From the NCBI GenBank assembly GCA_003455605.1, contig DMQR01000001.1, positions 1 to 11,790 on the forward strand: a DNA stretch of 11,790 nt, in the 5' to 3' direction. Shown in pieces: positions 1 through 4,889 of the stretch. Each line of letters opens with the position of its first letter. Position 1 is the stretch's first letter. Both the position numbers and the translations under genes were made by a program. The stretch comes from Cryomorphaceae bacterium. Its GTDB lineage: Bacteria > Bacteroidota > Bacteroidia > Flavobacteriales > Schleiferiaceae. The notes below the pieces were generated by a model that made no database searches, was not told the DNA's origin, and saw only the letters and a program-made list of their open reading frames with translations.

Positions 1-145
1 GAGCAAAAATTGCGATGTACACCCAGTAGAAGCCGAAAAGGGGACTCTTTGGTTTCTTAGGATCACCGCCTTTTTTATCGTTTGCGTTTTTGGCAAACTG
101 TTTTTTCAGCTTATCAATTTGTTTTTGGTTGGGATTCTCGGCCAT
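1..145 (-). CDS. ftsH: FtsH N-terminus (AAA+ zinc metalloprotease), partial at window edge
   Basis: Only the first 48 codons are present; the gene runs off the left edge, so neither the AAA+ nor the protease domain can be seen. The ATG is at 145-143. The visible peptide is a lysine-rich hydrophilic leader (MAENPNQKQIDKLKK at the start, then a KKPKSP stretch at about residues 30-35), followed by the onset of a hydrophobic segment, FGFYWVYIAIFA. A basic leader of this kind running into a first transmembrane helix with an aromatic YW pair is typical of Bacteroidota FtsH, the membrane-bound protease that degrades misfolded and regulatory membrane proteins. Its position 7 bp downstream of rsfS on the same strand fits the rsfS-ftsH gene order known from this phylum. 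The call rests on a short N-terminus and on context; another membrane protein is possible. Confidence 0.72.
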   Translation of the reverse strand, partial: MAENPNQKQIDKLKKQFAKNANDKKGGDPKKPKSPLFGFYWVYIAIFA

Positions 146-152
146 TATTCTG

Positions 153-524
153 TTATAAGTTTTCTAATGTATGCACATCTGCATCTCCCCAAAGGCTTTC
201 TAAATCGTAGAATTCGCGGATGCCATTTTGGAAAATATGAACTACCACATTAACGTAATCCATCAAAATCCATTCAGCATTTTCACGGCCTTCTACATGC
301 CATGGTTTATCTCCAACATTTTCACGGACCATTTTGTGCACGCTTTCTTGTAATGCATTTACTTGAGTGTTGGAATTACCCTCCGCGATGACGAAGAAAT
401 CCGTCACTGCATTTTCAATGTCGCGTAAGTCCATGATGGTAATATTCTCGCCTTTGATCTCTTGAAGGCCGTCCACCACAAATTTTTTAATGAGCTCCGA
501 AGAGGCTTCGGGTTTTTGATGCAT
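153..524 (-). CDS. rsfS: Ribosomal silencing factor RsfS (RsfA/Iojap family)
   Basis: The 123-residue product matches the family's usual size. RsfS binds ribosomal protein uL14 on the 50S subunit and blocks joining with 30S, lowering translation in poor nutrient conditions. Visible family features are the N-terminal helix with LIKKFVVDGLQEIKGENI (residues 11-28), the MDLRDIENAVTDFFVIAEG core (31-49), the KPWHVEGRENAEWILMDY block (73-90) and the VVVHIF strand followed by REFYDLESLWGDA near the C-terminus. The ATG at 524-522 is the only plausible start. ftsH follows after 7 bp, so the two are probably cotranscribed. Upstream, the divergent birA start lies only two bases away, so the rsfS promoter must sit inside the birA reading frame. 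A loose -7-like TATGTTTTG can be read on the minus strand at 563-555, but it is weak. Confidence 0.95.
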   Translation of the reverse strand: MHQKPEASSELIKKFVVDGLQEIKGENITIMDLRDIENAVTDFFVIAEGNSNTQVNALQESVHKMVRENVGDKPWHVEGRENAEWILMDYVNVVVHIFQNGIREFYDLESLWGDADVHTLENL

Positions 525-526
525 GA

Positions 527-1327
527 ATGAATGATCTATTTGTGCTTAAATTACCAAAACATATGCCATCTTCGGCACAAGCAATAAAACAGGCCCTAAT
601 GCCGGATATTGAGACTATTTTTTGGCTCGAACGCGTCGACAGCACACAGTTGGAATTAAAGCGTAAATTACAAGAAAACCCTGATATGGCCCACCTTAGC
701 GCTGTGGTCGCGGCTTCTCAAGATAAAGGTAGGGGACGCGGTGTGTCAAAGTGGCACGATGCCCCAGGAAATTCGGTGCTTTTGTCGGTTTTGTTGCGTT
801 GGCCCTTGCCGGTGAAGGAGAGTTTCGATATAAATAGATGGGTTTGTAGCCGATTATCTTCTGTCCTCCCCGCTTCGGTAGCTTTCAAATGGCCCAATGA
901 TTTGATGGTGGGCGATCAAAAATTAGGCGGTATGCTCATTGAGAATCATTGGAGTTCTTCGGGAATTAAAAGCTCGGTGTTGGGTTTAGGTATTAATGTA
1001 CGTGCATCGCAAACAGATTTGGCCCGTAGCATTTCCATGGAAACCCTTGGCGCGGAAGGAGAAGTGATGCATTGGGTTCAGGAGATTATGGCGGCTTTGC
1101 GACCGCAGGCCCTCGAATTTGCCAATATTCCTGCTTTGAGAAAGGACTACGACCAATTATTGTGGGGTCGTAATCAGTGGCAAAATTATATAGTTGATGG
1201 GGCGCAGTTTGAGGCTCGAGTGGCCTATGTTCGGCCCTCAGGCTACTTGGGCCTAGAACTAAAAAACGGTACCGTGGTGCATTATGATCTCGATACCGTC
1301 AGGTGGGTTAATCCATATTCGGAGTAA
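527..1327 (+). CDS. birA: Biotin--[acetyl-CoA-carboxylase] ligase, class I (no repressor domain)
   Basis: Activates biotin to biotinyl-5'-AMP and transfers it to the lysine of biotin carboxyl carrier protein. Residues 31-40 (IFWLERVDST) form the usual first strand, KGRGRGVSKW (67-76) is the biotinyl-AMP loop, KWPNDLMV (121-128) is the substrate-binding motif, and KLGGMLIE (132-139) carries the expected lysine. GLGINV is at 153-158, followed by a small C-terminal domain. There is no N-terminal helix-turn-helix, so this is not the repressor form. Family members usually begin just before the first strand, so the first 24 residues from 527 are surplus; in-frame ATGs at 563 and 599 are alternatives, and 599 gives the more typical 242-residue enzyme. 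None has a clear ribosome-binding site. The stop codon (1325-1327) abuts the stop of convergent pyrE with no gap. Confidence 0.93.
   Translation: MNDLFVLKLPKHMPSSAQAIKQALMPDIETIFWLERVDSTQLELKRKLQENPDMAHLSAVVAASQDKGRGRGVSKWHDAPGNSVLLSVLLRWPLPVKESFDINRWVCSRLSSVLPASVAFKWPNDLMVGDQKLGGMLIENHWSSSGIKSSVLGLGINVRASQTDLARSISMETLGAEGEVMHWVQEIMAALRPQALEFANIPALRKDYDQLLWGRNQWQNYIVDGAQFEARVAYVRPSGYLGLELKNGTVVHYDLDTVRWVNPYSE
1261..1299 (-). terminator. Candidate intrinsic terminator for pyrE, inside the birA 3' end
   Basis: Read on the minus strand, ACGGTATC (1299-1292) pairs with GGTACCGT (1273-1266): 8 bp including one G.U, with an 18-nt loop. The right arm runs straight into six T residues (1266-1261, the first shared with the stem). 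The left arm begins about 29 nt past the pyrE stop, a usual distance. On the other strand the same bases encode birA residues of the LKNGTV to DTV region, so protein constraint could explain part of the match. The long loop lowers confidence. Confidence 0.5.
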
Positions 1328-1969
1328 TTATTGGCCCCAACTGGATGGGTCCACTCGCCATTTTTTTAGCAAATCTAGCTGGTTAGGTAGAATAGAACCT
1401 TGTTCTTCGGCGAGCTCCAAGAGGTGGTGGTAATCACTTAGTGTGTTCAAGCGAACGCCTGATTCTTCGAAATTGTCTCGAGCGACTTGAAAATCATAGG
1501 TAAAGATGGCTAACATACCCAAAACTCGGGCACCAGCTTCTTTGAGTGCGGCAATGGCTTTAAGGGAAGAACCGCCAGTAGATACTAGGTCTTCAATGAC
1601 AACGACATTACTACCTGCCTCGAAAAATCCTTCAACCTGATTTTGGCGGCCGTGGCCTTTCGCTTTGTCGCGAACATAGATGAAGGGAACGCCCATGTAT
1701 TCGGCAACAAGCACGCCGATGGCGATGGCTCCAGTGGCTACACCTGCTATGTAATCTGGTTTTCCGTAGATCTCCTCAATTTGCTTGGCGAACTCAATTT
1801 TGAGAAAGTTGCGAATGGTGGGAAAACTTAAGGTGAGGCGGTTATCACAATAAATTGGACTTTTCCATCCACTAGCCCATGTAAATGGGTTTTCCGGTTG
1901 TAATTTGATTGCTTTAATTTGCAATAGGCTCTCAGCTATTTTGAGTGCCACTTGTTTGTTTTGTATCAT
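1328..1969 (-). CDS. pyrE: Orotate phosphoribosyltransferase
   Basis: Joins orotate to PRPP to give orotidine 5'-phosphate in de novo pyrimidine synthesis. The 213-residue length is normal. Diagnostic parts are FTWASGWKSPIYCDNR (residues 29-44, orotate-binding region), AGVATGAIAIG (75-85), the flexible catalytic loop RDKAKGHGRQNQVEG (100-114) and the PRPP-binding motif VVVIEDLVSTGGSS (122-135). The ATG is at 1969-1967. It overlaps by two bases the ATG of the divergent NUDIX gene (1968-1970) within the palindrome CATG, so neither gene has a 5' spacer. A perfect -7 element TAATTTTG lies 4 nt upstream of the ATG, suggesting a leaderless transcript. The 3' end abuts birA, and a terminator-like hairpin for pyrE lies within birA. 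Confidence 0.97.
   Translation of the reverse strand: MIQNKQVALKIAESLLQIKAIKLQPENPFTWASGWKSPIYCDNRLTLSFPTIRNFLKIEFAKQIEEIYGKPDYIAGVATGAIAIGVLVAEYMGVPFIYVRDKAKGHGRQNQVEGFFEAGSNVVVIEDLVSTGGSSLKAIAALKEAGARVLGMLAIFTYDFQVARDNFEESGVRLNTLSDYHHLLELAEEQGSILPNQLDLLKKWRVDPSSWGQ
1332..1367 (+). terminator. Weak candidate terminator for birA, inside the pyrE 3' end
   Basis: Just past the birA stop, TGGC (1332-1335) can pair with GCCA (1357-1360), enclosing a second 4-bp stem TGGA/TCCA (1342-1345 / 1350-1353). Seven T residues follow immediately (1361-1367). An alternative fold pairs GGCCCC (1333-1338) with GGGTCC (1347-1352) with one mismatch. The stems are short, and the bases also encode the conserved pyrE C-terminus (KKWRVDPSSWG), the T run being two lysine codons. 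The position and T run are suggestive; the stem is not. Confidence 0.33.
1956..1963 (+). promoter_or_regulatory. -7-like element for the NUDIX gene
   Basis: TTGTTTTG (1956-1963) matches the Bacteroidota -7 consensus TAnnTTTG at five of its six fixed positions. It lies exactly 4 nt (TATC) before the ATG at 1968, so transcription would begin at or next to the start codon. No TTG is seen at the expected -33 distance. It lies within pyrE codons 3-5. Confidence 0.35.
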
Positions 1970-2582
1970 GCTGCAAAATTACGTGAAAGTTTTCATTAGG
2001 AGCGCCGTTTTAATGCCGGTTCCGGGACAGGAAGCCCCTGATTTTATCAACACCTTACTTACACTAAAAAGTGTAAAACGCTGGTTGAAAGAGTGCTATA
2101 ACGGGTCGGAGACCCGGACTTTCGAGATAGGGCAAGATCATGTGTTCTGGGCCTACTTCATAACCTTACATCAGCGCATTATTGCTGCTGGTGGTTGGGT
2201 ACGCAATGAGGCAGGTGAGTTGCTCGTCATTGAGCGCAACGGAAAATTGGACATGCCTAAAGGCAAATTAGAGTCCAAGGAAACCGTGGAAGTATGTGCC
2301 GTTCGTGAGGTGCAAGAGGAATGTCGTGTGAAGCGATGTAAGATTATCGGTCCAGCCGTTCGCACCTACCATTGCTATCCAAATAAAGGTGACTACATGC
2401 TCAAGACGACTTATTGGTTCCCCATGGTGACGGATTACATTAAGAAGCTCAAGCCTCAGATTGAGGAGGGCATTACGGCCGTCTATTGGGTGTCGCCTGC
2501 ATTGTTAAAGGAGCGCATGGCGGAGTTACCCACCTACAATAGTCTGACTGAGACCTTCGAAAAATTTACCCAGGAGGTTTAA
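1968..2582 (+). CDS. NUDIX hydrolase (pyrE-linked Bacteroidota family)
   Basis: A 204-residue protein with a central NUDIX domain, which hydrolyses nucleoside-diphosphate-linked substrates; the substrate cannot be read from the sequence. Residues 72-89 (IAAGGWVRN to LLVIER) are the entry strands, followed by GKLDMPKGK, and the NUDIX box spans G99-V121: G99, E105, then REVQEE (113-118). The box ends in C-R-V where the consensus G-x5-E-x7-REUxEExGU has glycine, so R120 replaces the box glycine; all acidic metal ligands are kept. The frame is open upstream into pyrE, but homologs begin with a short M-Y-K-V-F type strand, which matches NYVKVF at residues 4-9, so I chose the ATG at 1968. It overlaps the pyrE start codon. 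The stop overlaps the coaD stop within TTAA (2579-2582). Confidence 0.9.
   Translation: MLQNYVKVFIRSAVLMPVPGQEAPDFINTLLTLKSVKRWLKECYNGSETRTFEIGQDHVFWAYFITLHQRIIAAGGWVRNEAGELLVIERNGKLDMPKGKLESKETVEVCAVREVQEECRVKRCKIIGPAVRTYHCYPNKGDYMLKTTYWFPMVTDYIKKLKPQIEEGITAVYWVSPALLKERMAELPTYNSLTETFEKFTQEV
1974..1981 (-). promoter_or_regulatory. -7 element for pyrE (leaderless geometry)
   Basis: On the minus strand TAATTTTG (1981-1974) is a full match to the Bacteroidota -7 consensus TAnnTTTG. It is followed by 4 nt (CAGC) and the pyrE ATG at 1969. That spacing puts the predicted transcription start at or beside the A of the ATG. No good TTG is visible at -33. It lies within NUDIX codons 3-5. Confidence 0.5.
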
Positions 2583-3037
2583 GGTTGTACAGTCACAGGG
2601 ACGAATTTCTGGAAATCGCCGCCGTGGTTGTAGACTTCTCTGACGATGCTCGAGCTGATGTAGGCGTAACGTGCACTCGTAAGAAGAAATACAGTTTCTA
2701 AATCTGGTACCATCTCGCGGTTGGCTTGAGCGATTGCTTTTTCAAACTCAAAATCTGCAGGATTGCGAAGGCCGCGCAACAAGAATTGGACTCCTTGCTC
2801 CCTTGCAAAATCAACCGTCAAGCCTTCGTAGGTAATAACGCTGACTTTGGGTTCGTGTGCGAAGGTTTGCTCGATCCATTGGACGCGTTGCTTAAGTAGG
2901 AAGAGGTAGTTTTTCGCACTGTTGGTGCCCACGGCGATTTTAATCTCGTCGAAGAGTGGGACGGCGCGTTCGATAATGTCTACATGCCCCAGGGTAATGG
3001 GGTCGAAAGATCCGGGAAATAGTGCAATTCTTGACAT
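2579..3037 (-). CDS. coaD: Pantetheine-phosphate adenylyltransferase
   Basis: Transfers AMP from ATP to 4'-phosphopantetheine, giving dephospho-CoA, the fourth step of coenzyme A synthesis. At 152 residues it has the normal length. The nucleotidyltransferase signature GSFDPITLGHVDIIERA (residues 9-25) includes the T-x-G-H motif with H18. Further family blocks are FLLRGLRNPADFEFE (85-99), with the RGLR substrate loop, and YISSSIVREV (126-135), the ISSS-x-VRE ATP-binding motif. The ATG at 3037-3035 lies 9 bp past the ddl stop, so it is probably expressed from the ddl promoter. The TAA stop overlaps the convergent NUDIX stop by three bases within TTAA. I see no terminator hairpin for it in the NUDIX gene. 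Confidence 0.97.
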   Translation of the reverse strand: MSRIALFPGSFDPITLGHVDIIERAVPLFDEIKIAVGTNSAKNYLFLLKQRVQWIEQTFAHEPKVSVITYEGLTVDFAREQGVQFLLRGLRNPADFEFEKAIAQANREMVPDLETVFLLTSARYAYISSSIVREVYNHGGDFQKFVPVTVQP

Positions 3038-3046
3038 GGTACGAAG

Positions 3047-4000
3047 TTAGCCATTCTTTTTGGCTTGGTTTCTGGCGATGGATTCTTCGGCCAATTGGGC
3101 TAAGACCTCACTTAATTTCCAACCCCTGTGTGCAATTTGCTGCGGAATGATGCTCGCCGGGCTGAGGCCTGGTATGCTATTGATTTCAATCAATACCGCC
3201 TGCTGCGCCGCTTTGATGATGAAGTCTATGCGAACGATGCCCTCGAGTTTGAGGTGGTCGTATACTGCTGTAGAAATTTCACTGATTTTATCAGCCGCCT
3301 CATTGGAGATTCGGGCAGGAGTAATTTCCTGGCTCTTGCCTTCATATTTGGCTTTGTAGTCGAAGAATTTGGCTTCGGTGGGGACGATTTCGGTGATGGC
3401 GATGGCCTCTGGCTCTTCGCCATTGTAGCGCAGCACGCCACATCCTACCTCTGTGCCTATAATACCTTCTTCCACTAGCACTTCATCGTCTTCAGAGAAG
3501 GCATAATTAAAGGCAGCTTTGAGTTCTTCAGTGGCTTCCACACGTGTTACTCCAAAACTAGATCCGGCGCGGTTAGGCTTGACGAATAATGGAAAATTCC
3601 AACTGCTGAAAAGCCTGAGGTCCGGCAGTTCAGTAAAGAGCTGTCCTTTGGGAACGTCGTAGCCGGCGGCGCGTAAGATTTGGTTGCAGCGGGCTTTGTT
3701 GAAGGTCATTGAACTTTGGAAGGTTGAGCAGGTGCTGTGAGGGATTCCGAATACTTCGAGCATTCCAGAGATGAGTCCATCTTCGCCGGGAGTGCCGTGG
3801 ATGACGTTGAAAACGAAGTCGGCGCCGAGGTCGGTAAGCTTGATTAATTGGTCCTTCAACCAAAATCCGTCTTTCTTCAAAACAACTAAGAGCACTTTGT
3901 AACCCGCTTCAATAAAAGCGGACTCAGCGGTGCGCCCTGATGCGAGGCTGATTTGGTGTTCTGTGGAATATCCACCGGCAAGAACAACTACTGTTTTCAT
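3047..4000 (-). CDS. ddl: D-alanine--D-alanine ligase
   Basis: An ATP-grasp enzyme that makes the D-Ala-D-Ala dipeptide that ends peptidoglycan stem peptides; cytoplasmic. In its 317 residues: LAGGYSTEHQISLASG (7-22), with E14 in the place of the catalytic N-terminal glutamate; HGTPGEDGLISGMLE (68-82); the ATP-binding FVKPNRAGSSFGV (139-151); the omega-loop region FDYKAKYEGKSQE (213-225), whose tyrosine fits D-Ala rather than D-lactate specificity; RIDF (257-260); and the metal/substrate end EINSIPGLSPASIIPQQ (272-288). The ATG is at 4000-3998. coaD follows after 9 bp. A 73-bp divergent spacer separates it from the PASTA gene. The shared neighbourhood with a PASTA protein fits a cell-wall theme. 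Confidence 0.97.
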   Translation of the reverse strand: MKTVVVLAGGYSTEHQISLASGRTAESAFIEAGYKVLLVVLKKDGFWLKDQLIKLTDLGADFVFNVIHGTPGEDGLISGMLEVFGIPHSTCSTFQSSMTFNKARCNQILRAAGYDVPKGQLFTELPDLRLFSSWNFPLFVKPNRAGSSFGVTRVEATEELKAAFNYAFSEDDEVLVEEGIIGTEVGCGVLRYNGEEPEAIAITEIVPTEAKFFDYKAKYEGKSQEITPARISNEAADKISEISTAVYDHLKLEGIVRIDFIIKAAQQAVLIEINSIPGLSPASIIPQQIAHRGWKLSEVLAQLAEESIARNQAKKNG

Positions 4001-4017
4001 TGGGATTTGTGTTGGTG

Positions 4018-4025
4018 TAAATGTA
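4018..4025 (-). promoter_or_regulatory. -7-like element for the ddl-coaD operon
   Basis: On the minus strand TACATTTA (4025-4018) matches TAnnTTTG except for the last base. It lies 17 nt before the ddl ATG, predicting a leader of roughly 12 nt. A TTTTTTGG stretch lies further upstream, but about 28 nt away, which is too far for a standard -33 element. It is one of two -7-like elements in the only divergent spacer of the window's left half. Confidence 0.35.
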
Positions 4026-4061
4026 ATGCTTTGGAGGCTTCTTCGGTAGGGTCCAAAAAAG

Positions 4062-4069
4062 TATCTTTA
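4062..4069 (+). promoter_or_regulatory. -7 element for the PASTA-led operon
   Basis: TATCTTTA (4062-4069) matches TAnnTTTG except for the final base and stands 4 nt (CCTC) before the PASTA ATG at 4074. This is the same spacing as at pyrE and NUDIX, again pointing to a leaderless message. The -33 region is poor; TTC at 4042-4044 is the nearest candidate, with a 17-bp spacer. Confidence 0.48.
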
Positions 4070-4073
4070 CCTC

Positions 4074-4886
4074 ATGAAGCAGTGGATCAGATTCCTTTTT
4101 ACTAAGCTCTTCTTGAAGACTGTGTTCTTTAGCGGCTTGTTTGTGATTATTGTGGGTGGAAGTGTGTTGTTCTGGATGAATAGAACGACGCAGTACGGCA
4201 AGACGCTGCAAGTACCGGATGTTCGTTTGATGGCCTTGGAAGAGGCTGCCCAGATCATTGATTCGCTGGGACTTACTTTTGAGGTAATAGACAGCACGCA
4301 TTATGTACCTGGCGTTGCGGAAGGGGCCGTGGTGGAGCTATTTCCGGAGGCGTTTGCGCAAGTAAAATTGGGCCGAAAATTAATGTTGAGTACCAATCCT
4401 TCAAACCTTCCAAGGTATCCACTTCCAAATTATAAGGACCAATTAGTGGGGTACGTAACCTCGAAGTTCAAACAGAAGGGCATGATTGTCGACTCCCTCG
4501 TTCTCGTCCCGGATTTGAGCCATGATTTGGTGTTGAAGGTAATAGATGACAAAGGTATAATTGCCGAAGAGCAAGCCTTATATTCTACTGGGTCGCATTT
4601 CACATTATACGTTAGTGGTGGCCAAGGCAATGCGGAGATGTATCTGCCAGATCTAATGGGATTGCGTTTAGACCAAGCCAAGCAAGCCTTGATGACCTTT
4701 AGTTTGAATTTAGGTGCGGTCACTTATACCGACGAAGTACAAGATTCTGCGGAGGTGTTCGTTAACCGACAGTATCCAGTATTTGAAGCCGAAATGATGG
4801 TGCCTGCGGGTAGTTCTGTCGACCTATGGTTGACCTCGGAAGCTCCCGCGCCCGTCCAAGAAACTTCAGATACGACTAACGTATAA
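4074..4886 (+). CDS. Membrane-anchored PASTA-domain protein (no kinase domain)
   Basis: A 270-residue protein with a short basic cytoplasmic start, one transmembrane helix at about residues 12-34 (FLKTVFFSGLFVIIVGGSVLF) and three successive PASTA-like repeats at about 45-107, 115-181 and 189-254. The repeats show the usual pattern: a VPDV/LPDLMG-type entry, an A-x-x-x-L helix, and a closing strand such as LMLSTNP, FTLYVSG or VDLWLTS. PASTA domains bind muropeptides or peptidoglycan in PrkC/PknB kinases and some penicillin-binding proteins; here no kinase or transpeptidase domain is attached, so the protein is probably a periplasmic wall-sensing or scaffolding factor (inference). It ends in a Pro/Thr-rich tail. 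It leads a plus-strand operon, with the next ATG 3 bp after its stop, and faces ddl across 73 bp. Confidence 0.88.
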   Translation: MKQWIRFLFTKLFLKTVFFSGLFVIIVGGSVLFWMNRTTQYGKTLQVPDVRLMALEEAAQIIDSLGLTFEVIDSTHYVPGVAEGAVVELFPEAFAQVKLGRKLMLSTNPSNLPRYPLPNYKDQLVGYVTSKFKQKGMIVDSLVLVPDLSHDLVLKVIDDKGIIAEEQALYSTGSHFTLYVSGGQGNAEMYLPDLMGLRLDQAKQALMTFSLNLGAVTYTDEVQDSAEVFVNRQYPVFEAEMMVPAGSSVDLWLTSEAPAPVQETSDTTNV

Positions 4887-4889
4887 TTC

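Noticed and set aside
523..534. Tandem ATGA tetranucleotide at the rsfS/birA junction as a phase-variation tract
   Set aside because: Only three copies, too few for frequent slippage, and birA is an essential type of gene.
527..1327. birA as a biotin-operon repressor
   Set aside because: There is no N-terminal helix-turn-helix domain; only the ligase and the small C-terminal domain are present.
1905..1967. Upstream extension of the NUDIX frame to an ATG at 1905
   Set aside because: The added residues are antisense pyrE codons and unlike the family N-terminus, which is matched by the start at 1968.
3060..3478. Plus-strand open frames within ddl
   Set aside because: They lie antisense to strongly conserved ddl motifs and their translations look like noise.
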